The notes below the pieces were generated by a model. It saw only the letters and a list, made by a program, of their open reading frames with translations. It was not told where the DNA came from and searched no databases. A stretch of DNA of 64,000 nt from assembly GCA_020848835.1 (NCBI GenBank), contig JADLHJ010000054.1, positions 33,916 through 97,915 on the forward strand, in the 5' to 3' direction. Positions within the stretch are counted from its first letter, which is position 1. Each line of letters opens with the position of its first letter. Source of the stretch: Candidatus Hydrogenedentota bacterium (GTDB lineage: Bacteria; Hydrogenedentota; Hydrogenedentia; Hydrogenedentales; SLHB01). Below, piece after piece: positions 9,255 through 17,174 of the stretch. The position numbers and the translations under genes were made by a program.

Positions 9255-10250
9255 TTAACGGACCGCGACCGCATGAAAACGCAGGAGTACTCTCATCGCG
9301 ACCAGCGCAAGCGTGACGGCCAATATGAAAATGGCAAGCGGCGATACGGGCAGGCCGGCGTATGGCACCCCAGCAACGGCGACAAAGATCGGAGACGAGC
9401 CAACCGCAAACGACGTTGGGGCCGTCAGAAACTCATTGGTAATGGTCACGCCGCCAAAACTGTCCCCTACCACGACAGTACCGGAACCGGATACGTCCAC
9501 ATCGGTGAGGTTTGTGCTCTCCGCGATTCCGGAAAGATTGACGGAAAGCAGCACGGTCCCACTCGCGTTGGTCTTGTACAGGTTTCCGCTCCAGTCCACA
9601 ATGAACAGGTCGCCCGCGACATTCGCCGCCACGGCGCGATAGTCGCCGGAGCCAATCGTCGCATCAAGATCAATCGAATATTGAAACGCCAGCGATGCTG
9701 GATCGTAGACGTGAACATCGTCATTCGCCAACGCGTAAAGCCGGCCATCCTGGCCTATGTTCAAATCTTGTGGGCCGATGCCGGTGGCAAAACGCGTCGC
9801 GCTTCCATCGGAATCAAAGCGCACGATACCCTGTGGCGCGCCCGCGCCAGCCGTTGCCATATCGGTCACAAAGACGTATCCGCCGCCGGCTATACCACCG
9901 TACGATACGTTGTTAACCGTGCTGAGCCCGGCAAAGTTGTCATGCGTCCACGCGCCGGTAGACGAATCCAAGGTACTCATGGACGGCGTGAAGGTCCCGT
10001 TGTATACATACGCTTGAGTCGTACCGTCCTTGATTGCGACGTCTCTCGCGGTATCCGAATTCGGAATTGTACCTGCGCCGTCTGGTATCTGAAACGATTG
10101 AACAAAGGATCCGGCGGCTGTGTACTCGTATAAAACGTTGTTCGTGCTGACAAGGATGTTATTTGAAGTAATCGGCGCGGCAATGCTGGCCGGCAAAAAC
10201 AGCAAATTGAGCATGGACACATACAGAACAGACCGAATGTTTGACATCAT
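9255..10250 (-). CDS. Secreted beta-propeller-like protein with C-terminal sorting-type anchor
   Basis: The protein has 331 residues. The start at ATG 10250 (or the adjacent ATG at 10247) is chosen because GGAGG lies 5 or 8 bases upstream, and a Sec signal follows ([19 protein letters not shown]). The body consists of repeated short strands with [17 protein letters not shown] and [14 protein letters not shown], suggesting an NHL or SMP-30-like propeller. The end has the three-part layout of PEP-CTERM/IPTL-CTERM signals: a short Pro motif (GLPVSPL), one hydrophobic helix ([14 protein letters not shown]) and a basic tail (RVLLR). It is likely an exported surface protein processed by an exosortase-type system. 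The exact CTERM class is not one I can name. Confidence 0.65.
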   Translation of the reverse strand: MMSNIRSVLYVSMLNLLFLPASIAAPITSNNILVSTNNVLYEYTAAGSFVQSFQIPDGAGTIPNSDTARDVAIKDGTTQAYVYNGTFTPSMSTLDSSTGAWTHDNFAGLSTVNNVSYGGIAGGGYVFVTDMATAGAGAPQGIVRFDSDGSATRFATGIGPQDLNIGQDGRLYALANDDVHVYDPASLAFQYSIDLDATIGSGDYRAVAANVAGDLFIVDWSGNLYKTNASGTVLLSVNLSGIAESTNLTDVDVSGSGTVVVGDSFGGVTITNEFLTAPTSFAVGSSPIFVAVAGVPYAGLPVSPLAIFILAVTLALVAMRVLLRFHAVAVR

Positions 10251-10494
10251 TGGATCCTCCGCTCCCCAGTCAGATGACAACGCGGAACAGCTGCCAGCTA
10301 ACCCACGACAAGAAAACACCCAAACGACCAATGTAAATCAAACCCGTGAAATGTACAACGCCGCTGCGAACTGCTCAGCATTCCGATTCGGAAGGAGATA
10401 TGATTCTTTCCGCTACGCCTTCCGCCTCCGTTGCACCCATTCAAGCGGCCCTGTTAGAGTTTGGGGCGTTTGCGGGGCAAGAGAGGGAATTTCG

Positions 10495-11355
10495 ATGAAG
10501 GGAATTATTCTGGCGGGCGGTTCCGGGACGCGGCTGCATCCGTTGACGCTGGCCGTGAGCAAGCAGCTCATGCCAATCTACGACAAGCCGATGATCTACT
10601 ACCCATTGTCCACGTTGATCATGTCTGGCATCCGCGACGTGCTGATCATTTCCACGCCGCACGATCTGCCGCTGTTCCAGCACCTGCTCGGGGACGGCAG
10701 CCGAATCGGAATGAATCTGAGCTACGCCGTGCAGGAAATCCCCAACGGTCTCGCGCAGGCGTTTGTGATTGGCGAGAAATTTGTGGGCAACGACAAAGCC
10801 GCGCTCATCCTCGGCGACAACATCTTCTACGGCACCGGCCTGGATTCCCTGCTGCAGGCCAACAACGATCCCACCGGCGGCGTCGTGTATGCCTACCACG
10901 TGTCCGATCCCGAACGATACGGTGTAGTCGAGTTCGACGCGCAAAACCGCGCCATCTCCATCGAAGAAAAACCCGAGAAACCGAAATCGAACTACGCCGT
11001 CCCCGGCCTCTACTTCTACGACAACTCGGTCATCGACATCGCAAAGGCGCTCAAACCCAGCGCGCGCGGCGAATACGAAATCACGGACGTCAACAGGGAA
11101 TACCTGAAACAAGGCAAGCTCAGCGTCGCCATCCTCGACCGCGGCACCGCCTGGCTCGATACAGGCACCTTCGCGTCGCTCATGCAAGCCGCCCAGTTCG
11201 TCCAGGTCATCGAAGAACGCCAAGGCCTAAAGATCGGCTGCATCGAAGAAGCCGCCTACCGCATGGGTTTCATCTCCGACCTCGAACTGCGGGCCCTGGC
11301 GGAGCCGTTGCTCAAGAGCGGTTACGGGAAATATCTCGTGAGTTTGTTGGATTAA
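10495..11355 (+). CDS. rmlA: Glucose-1-phosphate thymidylyltransferase
   Basis: This 286-residue cytoplasmic enzyme makes dTDP-glucose from dTTP and glucose-1-phosphate, the first step to dTDP-L-rhamnose and other deoxysugars. The start is ATG 10495 with GAGAGGG upstream. [18 protein letters not shown] is the nucleotide-binding signature (G-G-x-G-T-R-L). [18 protein letters not shown], the metal-binding [24 protein letters not shown] and the late AWLDTGT match RmlA closely, and the length is normal. rmlB, rmlC and rmlD are not adjacent, so the rest of the pathway must be elsewhere. The gene is divergent from the anchored beta-propeller gene and shares a 244 bp intergenic region with it. Confidence 0.95.
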   Translation: MKGIILAGGSGTRLHPLTLAVSKQLMPIYDKPMIYYPLSTLIMSGIRDVLIISTPHDLPLFQHLLGDGSRIGMNLSYAVQEIPNGLAQAFVIGEKFVGNDKAALILGDNIFYGTGLDSLLQANNDPTGGVVYAYHVSDPERYGVVEFDAQNRAISIEEKPEKPKSNYAVPGLYFYDNSVIDIAKALKPSARGEYEITDVNREYLKQGKLSVAILDRGTAWLDTGTFASLMQAAQFVQVIEERQGLKIGCIEEAAYRMGFISDLELRALAEPLLKSGYGKYLVSLLD

Positions 11356-11392
11356 GAGCAATCGAGCCCAATCGGAATTCGGCTCTACATAG

Positions 11393-11422
11393 TTGCCAAA
11401 GGGCGCGTAAAAACGATAAACT
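11393..11422 (+). promoter_or_regulatory. Putative sigma70-type promoter of tRNA-Leu
   Basis: TTGCCA (11393-11398) and TAAACT (11417-11422) are separated by 18 bases and would start transcription about 6 bases before the mature tRNA end at 11435. The match is 4 of 6 at each box. It is the only such pair in the 78 bp between rmlA and the tRNA. Confidence 0.4.
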
Positions 11423-11434
11423 ATGGTCTGCCCT

Positions 11435-11521
11435 GCGCGGATGGTGGAACTGGCAGACACGCCAGACTAAGGATCTGGTCCTCGAAAGGGGATGGGAGTT
11501 CAAGTCTCCCTCCGCGCACCA
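11435..11521 (+). tRNA. tRNA-Leu, anticodon AAG, CCA encoded
   Basis: The full cloverleaf is readable. The acceptor GCGCGGA pairs with TCCGCGC, with discriminator A (11518) and an encoded CCA. The D arm is GTG-GAACTGGCAGA-CAC. The anticodon stem CCAGA/TCTGG holds the loop CTAAGGA, placing AAG at 11469-11471. The class-II variable arm TCCTC-GAAA-GGGGA forms a 5 bp stem, and the T arm is GGGAG-TTCAAGT-CTCCC. A long variable arm, discriminator A and an AAG anticodon all say leucine, reading CUU and, if A34 is deaminated to inosine, other CUN codons. The promoter and terminator flank it closely, so it is a single-gene unit. Confidence 0.95.
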
Positions 11522-11534
11522 TTTATGACTATTC

Positions 11535-11563
11535 AGGCGGTCCTTGCGGGCCGCCTTTCTTTT
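11535..11563 (+). terminator. Rho-independent terminator after tRNA-Leu
   Basis: AGGCGGTCC pairs with GGGCCGCCT (9 bp with one G-U) around a TTGC loop, followed directly by TTTCTTTT. It begins 14 bases after the CCA end of the tRNA. Confidence 0.85.
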
Positions 11564-11625
11564 AGACTCTGGGATAAGGATTTCGCCCGGCGCGGAGGCC
11601 GGGCGCTACATTGGGAGCGAGTGTG

Positions 11626-12012
11626 ATGGAACGGACATTAATTCCGGCGGGGTCGAAGTGGGAGCCGATTATCGGCTACTCGCGGGCGGTGAAGATTGGA
11701 AACGAAGTGCATGTGTCGGGAACAGCACCTTCGGGGCCCGATGGCAAAGTCGTCGGCCCTGGCGACCCCTACGCGCAGACGAAGCGCTGCCTGGAAATCA
11801 TAGAGGGCGCACTGGCCAAAGCCGGCGCATCAATGAAGGACGTGTACAGAACGCGCATGTTTCTGACAGACGTGTCGCAGTGGGAAGCGGTTGGCCGCGC
11901 CCACGGTGAGTATTTCGGTGAAGTCCGCCCCGCTACCACGATTGTCGAGGTATCGAAGCTGATCGACCCCGAGATGCTCGTGGAAATCGAAGCCGACGCA
12001 TATATCGGCTAA
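11626..12012 (+). CDS. RidA/YjgF/YER057c family enamine deaminase-like protein
   Basis: This 128-residue protein starts at ATG 11626 with GGGAG upstream; the ATG at 11611 lacks a site. RidA proteins form trimers that hydrolyse reactive enamine/imine intermediates from PLP enzymes. Family features are the early GYSRAVKIGNEVHVSGTAP strand pair, the helix QTKRCLEIIEGALAKAGAS, the Arg-containing VYRTRMFLTD, and the terminal VEIEADAYIG. The conserved Arg of the active-site cleft appears to be present in YRTRMF. The C-terminal motif varies from archetypal RidA (usually IEA-A), so it may belong to a divergent subgroup with a different substrate. Confidence 0.88.
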   Translation: MERTLIPAGSKWEPIIGYSRAVKIGNEVHVSGTAPSGPDGKVVGPGDPYAQTKRCLEIIEGALAKAGASMKDVYRTRMFLTDVSQWEAVGRAHGEYFGEVRPATTIVEVSKLIDPEMLVEIEADAYIG

Positions 12013-12142
12013 GAAACTCGTCCTCTGCAAACCGGGAATATTAGCGGCCAGGTTCAGGTTACACTACGCAGGGATCGACTCGCGAACGCGGGTTCAGTAT
12101 AATGAACACAATGAGACGGATATTTGAGGAGGACGTACGGTA

Positions 12143-12658
12143 ATGCCACCCCTTTATGAGCCAGAGGCTGTGAAGCCGATGTGGGAAGAATTGGCCGCGG
12201 TCGGAATTCAGCCGCTAACAACGCCGGAAGAAGTGGACAATCTGCTAGGGCCGGGCGCAACGGGTACGACGCTTCTGGTCATCAATTCGGTATGCGGTTG
12301 CGCGGCGGGTGGTTGCCGACCGGGTGTGATGCTTGCCCTGCAAAACGATGTCATCCCAGACAATCTGGTGACGGTTTTCGCGGGAGTAGATCGCGAAGCA
12401 ACGCAACGTGCACGTGAATACATGCCGCAGATCCCCCCCTCCTCGCCCAACATCATTCTGTTCAAGGACGGTAAGCCAACCCACGCACTTCAACGCATGC
12501 ACATCGAGCGCATGACTGCGGTAGACATCGGCAACGCCTTGCGCGACATCTTCAACAAAGAATGCACACGCAAAGGCCCGAGCGTACCGAAAGAGGATTA
12601 CGACAAGATCGATCCTGTTCAGAAGTGCGGATCGAGTATCCCGCTATACCAAGGTTAA
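12143..12658 (+). CDS. BrxA/BrxB-family bacilliredoxin (YphP/YqiW)
   Basis: The 171-residue protein has a thioredoxin-like fold and starts at ATG 12143 behind a GAGGAGGA site. The diagnostic CGC motif lies in VCGCAAGGCRPGVMLAL near residue 51. Family members reduce mixed disulfides of low-molecular-weight thiols (bacillithiol in Firmicutes) on proteins, with Cys at the first CGC position attacking. The segments TVFAGVDREAT, PPSSPNIILFKDGKP and MTAVDIGNALRDIF match this family over its full length. The C-terminal extra 25 residues include another Cys (VQKCGSS). A bacillithiol-type thiol is implied for the host but is not shown by this locus. Confidence 0.93.
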   Translation: MPPLYEPEAVKPMWEELAAVGIQPLTTPEEVDNLLGPGATGTTLLVINSVCGCAAGGCRPGVMLALQNDVIPDNLVTVFAGVDREATQRAREYMPQIPPSSPNIILFKDGKPTHALQRMHIERMTAVDIGNALRDIFNKECTRKGPSVPKEDYDKIDPVQKCGSSIPLYQG

Positions 12659-12685
12659 AACTACACCAAAGTGACGAATGTAAGG

Positions 12686-12722
12686 ACGGGCGTTCGCGTG
12701 ATTGCGAATGCCCGTTTTCTTT
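12686..12722 (+). terminator. Terminator between bacilliredoxin and glutamate dehydrogenase genes
   Basis: ACGGGCGTTCGC pairs with GCGAATGCCCGT (11 of 12 pairs, one G-T) around GTGATT and is followed by TTTTCTTT. It ends the bacilliredoxin transcript and lies 22 bases from the convergent gdh stop. Confidence 0.85.
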
Positions 12723-12743
12723 ATGCCTTACGAAGCAGAAGAA

Positions 12744-14045
12744 TCAAAGCAAACTTCGGTTCACCATTGTCTCGTAAACCCGCATTAGCGCAACGTCCGT
12801 CGTAGCTTCCGTCAGCGTCCGGCCGCGCGCAATCAACGACTCGCAGGCGGTATACGCATTGTCGAGCCGATCGCGCACTTCCACCAATGTCTGCTCGCGC
12901 GTAAACTTCAGCCCTCCCAGCGCCTGGCGATATTCGAGATTCGATGCAATGACACCGCCGGCATTCGCATACGAATCGGGAAGAATCGTCACGCCCTTCC
13001 CTTGAAGAATCTTCATCGCATCATAGGTCACCGGCATGTTCGCCGCTTCTACGATGCAGCCTGCGCCGATCGTGTTGGCATTCTCGCCGGTAATGACGTG
13101 CCCGCTCGCAGCGGGAATCAGGTAATCGCACTTCAGGCGGAATAATGCATCGTTGCTGATCTTCTTTGCCGTGAAGCCCCCCACGCCCGCGGCCGTTTTG
13201 CAGTGGCGGTCGAGTGCTTCGATATCAATCCCGCCGGGCTCGTGCGCGCCGCCGGAAATATCGGTTACACCCACCATTCGCACGCCTTCCTCGAACAGGA
13301 AGCGCGCGGCGTAAGAACCTACTTTTCCAAATCCCTGGATCGCCACTGTGCACTGCTCCGGCGCGATGCCGCGTCGCTCCATGTCGCGCATGATGACGTG
13401 GTACACGCCATAGCCGGTCGCCTCCGCGCGTCCCGGCAGCCAACCCTCGATACCGTCCGGCTTGCCGGTAACCGACGCCGGATCCTTCGTCTCATTGTAA
13501 ATACGGACCATCTCCGCGCCGCCGGTGCCCATGTCAGGCGCGGGCACATACTCATGACTTGCGAAGAGTTGTCCAAAGTGATGGGCAAACTCGGTCATGA
13601 TGTCCGCCTTCGCAATGCGCTCGAATTCGCGGTATTCGCCGCCGAAGCGTTTCGCCTTGACCATGTGTGCGTACAATGATCGCAAATCGACACTAATACC
13701 CGACTTGCCTCCGCCCAACTCAACATCGGCCAACGCCGTCTTTAATGTCATCAACCGCGCCAGCTCGGTGGTCTCCCACAAGTCAACATCCGCGGCAAGG
13801 CGAATCCCGCCTTTGTAAGGCCCGCGCGCGCGATCGTGCAACACAATGCCGGAAATGATGTTAATGACTTCACCCAAAATCGATACCGGCAGACGTTGAA
13901 TATGGACGGCGGAAGGCTTGATGATTTCCTGAATCGCGTCTTCGGAAATCTTCAGGCGCTTCCCGCTTTCGACCAGCAATTGCGCCGATCGCGTCACCGG
14001 CTCCTTACTACGCACATACTCTTCGAGCTTGTTCCCAACTTTCAT
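12744..14045 (-). CDS. gdhA: Glutamate dehydrogenase (Glu/Leu/Phe/Val family)
   Basis: The protein has 433 residues if started at ATG 14045, with GGGGA 6 bases upstream. Longer in-frame starts add a leader unlike the family. It interconverts glutamate with 2-oxoglutarate and ammonia using NAD(P). The substrate domain has GPYKGGIRL, LMTLKTALADVELGGGKSGI (two catalytic/binding Lys) and VPAPDMGTGGAEM (catalytic Asp). The Rossmann domain has TVAIQGFGKVGSYAA, a glycine-rich loop, and the closing VEAANMPVTYDA and ILPDSYANAGGVIAS are typical. The Ser in GGGKSGI, where GGGKGG is usual, is a minor deviation. Substrate preference between Glu and branched amino acids cannot be settled by eye. Confidence 0.93.
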   Translation of the reverse strand: MKVGNKLEEYVRSKEPVTRSAQLLVESGKRLKISEDAIQEIIKPSAVHIQRLPVSILGEVINIISGIVLHDRARGPYKGGIRLAADVDLWETTELARLMTLKTALADVELGGGKSGISVDLRSLYAHMVKAKRFGGEYREFERIAKADIMTEFAHHFGQLFASHEYVPAPDMGTGGAEMVRIYNETKDPASVTGKPDGIEGWLPGRAEATGYGVYHVIMRDMERRGIAPEQCTVAIQGFGKVGSYAARFLFEEGVRMVGVTDISGGAHEPGGIDIEALDRHCKTAAGVGGFTAKKISNDALFRLKCDYLIPAASGHVITGENANTIGAGCIVEAANMPVTYDAMKILQGKGVTILPDSYANAGGVIASNLEYRQALGGLKFTREQTLVEVRDRLDNAYTACESLIARGRTLTEATTDVALMRVYETMVNRSLL

Positions 14046-14189
14046 TTCGATTCCCCGGTTCGTTGGCATAGACAGCGCGCCAGTATTGCGGACGTGGCAA
14101 CAGGGTTCAAGCAAGAACAATTGATTGCAAGGGGCGTCAGCGCGTAGTGTTGCGCGCGCATTCGCAACGCATGATTCACGAAGGAATTC

Positions 14190-15047
14190 ATGACCACCAA
14201 TATTGATAGGCTTTGGGAACCGGCACGCGTCGCGGCGTCCATTACGCACGGCGCGATACACACCACGTTGGACGACCGCCTGCGGGGTGAATTAGCGGCG
14301 ACAGACGCGATTCCCGAACGCGTCGTCTGCGCGTTGACCGATCCGAAACCGTTGGACATTTGCATGCCGGTGCTAAACGCCGTGCTCGCCGCGCAATACC
14401 AAGAAGTGTTCGCGGCATTGGCGCTTCCGAACACGTTGTCGGTATACGAGCCCTGCGTCGGCGCGTCGCCGCCGGTGATCTTCGCTACTGAGGCATATGG
14501 GCAAGGAAGCTATCTGACGATTAATCTCAATCGGAAATTGCGCGGCGAACTGCAGAATAAAATCGCGCACATCAAGTCAGTGATCCGCATCATTGAAGAG
14601 AATGCCGTCGCCGCAACAGTTTCGCTACCGGACAATTCGTTTGATGTCGCATGTTTTCACCACGCGATCAACGACATCCTGCAGACGGCATGCGCAGAGC
14701 CGCGCGGCATGGACACCACGGCGATCGATTGGTTTCCGAACGAGCGCCAGATGATCGAATGGCTCGCGGAAGACTTTCAACGTGACCAACTGGCATCGCG
14801 CGGGAAGCCGGAGCTGATGTCGATTGTAGGTGAAGCAGCGCGGCTGGTTAAGCCAGGCGGCTACCTCGTCTTTGACCACTTCAACTGGTGCCGGTTCATT
14901 GGCGTCGATTGGTTTCCCTGGGACTTGTTCTACAACCTGATCCCAATGACGCGAGGTTGGATCACTGAAAGCGCACTGCCGTTACAGGAAGTCTCATTGT
15001 CTGGACTTCCAACGCAATGGTGGATGATCTGGCAGGTCAAAGATTAG
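14190..15047 (+). CDS. Class I SAM-dependent methyltransferase-like protein
   Basis: The 285-residue soluble protein starts at ATG 14190 with AAGGA five bases upstream. YEPCVGASPPVIFAT near residue 90 is in the place of motif I (usually hxE/DhGxGxG) but is degenerate. SLPDNSFDVACFHHAINDI is a good post-motif III, and AARLVKPGGYLVFDHF is the typical beta5-preceding segment (LKPGG). The fold assignment is therefore fair and the substrate unknown. The 3' end overlaps the convergent phosphoesterase gene by four bases, the two stop codons sharing TTAG. The start faces gdh divergently over 144 bp. Confidence 0.65.
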   Translation: MTTNIDRLWEPARVAASITHGAIHTTLDDRLRGELAATDAIPERVVCALTDPKPLDICMPVLNAVLAAQYQEVFAALALPNTLSVYEPCVGASPPVIFATEAYGQGSYLTINLNRKLRGELQNKIAHIKSVIRIIEENAVAATVSLPDNSFDVACFHHAINDILQTACAEPRGMDTTAIDWFPNERQMIEWLAEDFQRDQLASRGKPELMSIVGEAARLVKPGGYLVFDHFNWCRFIGVDWFPWDLFYNLIPMTRGWITESALPLQEVSLSGLPTQWWMIWQVKD

Positions 15048-15874
15048 TTGGCCAAGCGCCGATCGAACAAGAATGGCTCCGCTGGATCAGTCGTCACAGT
15101 GATCAACAATGGCCTCGCTTTCGCCACCTGATCCACTTGCACGCGCGTCAGGTTCGGTACGCGCCAACTTGGTTCTACCTCGTATTTATGCCCGTCGCCA
15201 TGCAGGTACATAGATGGTTTGCCGAAAGCCTTTATCTCCTCGATCACGATGGCGAAAAAATCTTCTTGCGGTTCCTTTGGACGCGCCTGCGCAAAAATGA
15301 CCGATGCGCGCACGCTCGCGCCATGCTTCGATAATGCTTCCTTCGCCCATGCTGCACCCACGAGATGCCGAGCATGCCACGCCGCCGCATCTTTCATGGT
15401 CCCGCCGACCATGTTGATGCCGATCATCAATACCCCCTGTTGAACCCATGCCATGTTCTCCGGGTGATCCTTTTGCCTCTCAACAACGACATCCTTTTTC
15501 CAGCGCTCATCCAGCTTCAGCAGATGCCGCGTCCAAAATGTCCAGCCCTCGGCGGGGTTCAGCAGATCGGTCCATTCGTTATCACCCGGGACGATATACA
15601 CCGGCGCGACGGATGTGCGCAGTAAGGCGGCAACCTGGAGGTAATGCGATTCGGGCAATCGCTCGCTACCTTTCCAAATGTCGCCGAGGTGCAGCAGAAA
15701 CGCAGTCTTGCCGTCCGCGTTATCGGCATCGATTTGCTGCTGGAACAGCATCCAATCTTCTTCGCTTCTAGGACCGTCTCCTGTCGCGGTGAAAACAAGG
15801 GTGCCAGAATCGGCGACGCCGGAGACAGTGGCAAACACACACAGCCAAGCTGCAACCCAATGTCGAAATTGCAT
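15044..15874 (-). CDS. Secreted calcineurin-like metallophosphoesterase
   Basis: This 276-residue protein has a Sec signal (MQFRHWVAAWLCVFATVSGVA). The phosphoesterase metal ligands appear in order: TGDGPRSEEDW (first D, in a shortened form of DxH), LHLGDIWKG (GD), VPGDNEWTD (GDNE) and a late LHGDGHKYE (GxH-type). The first motif lacks the usual His, so metal binding may be atypical. It would hydrolyse phosphoesters in the periplasm; the substrate is unknown. The stop overlaps the methyltransferase stop on the other strand by four bases. Confidence 0.75.
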   Translation of the reverse strand: MQFRHWVAAWLCVFATVSGVADSGTLVFTATGDGPRSEEDWMLFQQQIDADNADGKTAFLLHLGDIWKGSERLPESHYLQVAALLRTSVAPVYIVPGDNEWTDLLNPAEGWTFWTRHLLKLDERWKKDVVVERQKDHPENMAWVQQGVLMIGINMVGGTMKDAAAWHARHLVGAAWAKEALSKHGASVRASVIFAQARPKEPQEDFFAIVIEEIKAFGKPSMYLHGDGHKYEVEPSWRVPNLTRVQVDQVAKARPLLITVTTDPAEPFLFDRRLAN

Positions 15875-16002
15875 CGGAAAGTACCCCAGATTAGTAGACC
15901 AGACAACAAGCGTAACATAGGGAAGTTTTTTAGGGTAGGTTTGTGTTATTCCTCATCAGGAAGATAATGTGTCTGGGCGCAAGGCTACCTGAGGAAATTA
16001 CC

Positions 16003-17112
16003 ATGAGCGCAAATCCCCTGCTCGACCTTCAACGATTCGGGCAAAGCGTCTGGCTCGATCTCTTAAAACGCAGTCTCGTCGCAAGCGGAGAGCTGAAGCG
16101 GCTGATAGTTGAAGACGGCCTGCGCGGTGTAACCAGTAATCCAAAGATATTCGACGATGCAATCGAGGGCAGCGCCGACTACGATGAAGAAATTCGTACG
16201 CTTGCGAAAACGAGGGACAACGTCACCGAAACCTACGAGGCACTCGCCGTGACGGACATCAAGGCCGCCGCTGACGTTTTGCGTCCGGTTTACGATGAGT
16301 CCGATGGACGCGACGGTTACGTCAGTCTCGAAGTCAATCCACACCTTGCGCACGATACCCCAGGCACTATTGCCGAAGCGCGGCGTTTGTGGAAGGCTGT
16401 GGATAAGCCAAACGTATTCATTAAAATCCCCGCGACCTTGGAAGGCGTGCCGGCAATCGAGCAATGTCTTGGTGAAGGCATCAACATCAACGTGACCCTG
16501 TTATTCAGTCTCGATCGCTATCGCGCGGTGGCTGAGGCCTTCGTGCGCGCAATTGAACAACGCGCAAAGAATGGGCAGACGCTCGCACGCATCGAGTCTG
16601 TGGCCAGCTTCTTTCTAAGCCGTGTGGACGTGCTTGTAGATTCGTTGCTGGATAAGCAAACCGATAACGCAAGCGCGAAGGATCTGCGGGGAAAAGCGGC
16701 CATCGCCAGCGCGAAAATGGCTTACCAGATCTATAAAGAGATTTTTGAGTCTGATGCCTTCAAAAATCTTGCGGCGAAAGGCGCGCGTAGTCAACGCGTG
16801 TTGTGGGCGAGCACGGGAACGAAGGATCCGAAAGTGAGCGATGTAAAATATGTGGAGGCGCTCATCGGTCCTGAAACGGTGAATACGATGCCGCTGGAGA
16901 CCCTCAATGCATACCGCGATCATGGGAAACCGGCGTCGCGGCTTGAACAAGGTATCGGAGAAGCGCGCGACATCTTGAACGAATTGGCGGAAATTGGAAT
17001 CGATATGGACGCCGTTTCCGAGCAACTTGAGAAGGAAGGCGTCAAGAAATTCAACGAGCCCTTCGACAAACTATTGAAATCCCTGGAATCGAAGCGCGCC
17101 AAGATTTGTTAG
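16003..17112 (+). CDS. tal: Transaldolase
   Basis: The protein has 369 residues, started at ATG 16003 with GAGGAAA upstream; the ATG at 15943 lies ahead of this site. It transfers a dihydroxyacetone unit in the pentose phosphate pathway. Seen are VTSNPKIFDDAI near the start, DVLRPVYDESDGRDGYVSLE, the Schiff-base Lys strand NVFIKIPATLEGVPAIE, and ININVTLLFSLDRY. Later come FFLSRVDVLVD and the phosphate-site-like LWASTGTKDP. The length and motifs fit the longer transaldolase subgroup of about 370 residues, often found as Tal or the N-terminal half of Tal-Pgi fusions; no Pgi domain is attached here. Confidence 0.95.
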   Translation: MSANPLLDLQRFGQSVWLDLLKRSLVASGELKRLIVEDGLRGVTSNPKIFDDAIEGSADYDEEIRTLAKTRDNVTETYEALAVTDIKAAADVLRPVYDESDGRDGYVSLEVNPHLAHDTPGTIAEARRLWKAVDKPNVFIKIPATLEGVPAIEQCLGEGININVTLLFSLDRYRAVAEAFVRAIEQRAKNGQTLARIESVASFFLSRVDVLVDSLLDKQTDNASAKDLRGKAAIASAKMAYQIYKEIFESDAFKNLAAKGARSQRVLWASTGTKDPKVSDVKYVEALIGPETVNTMPLETLNAYRDHGKPASRLEQGIGEARDILNELAEIGIDMDAVSEQLEKEGVKKFNEPFDKLLKSLESKRAKIC

Positions 17113-17174
17113 CACGGCAAAGCCAGCGGGCGCGCCGTCGCTCAGGAATGCGGAAGCCGTGGAGTGCATTGGCT

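Noticed and set aside
10461..11528. Open frame of 355 codons overlapping rmlA and the tRNA
   Set aside because: It is a shifted frame of rmlA that runs through the tRNA, so it cannot be a real gene.
14046..14261. Longer N-terminus of glutamate dehydrogenase (72 extra residues)
   Set aside because: The extra part is Cys- and Arg-rich, not family-like, and overlaps the divergent methyltransferase start. A ribosome site supports ATG 14045.
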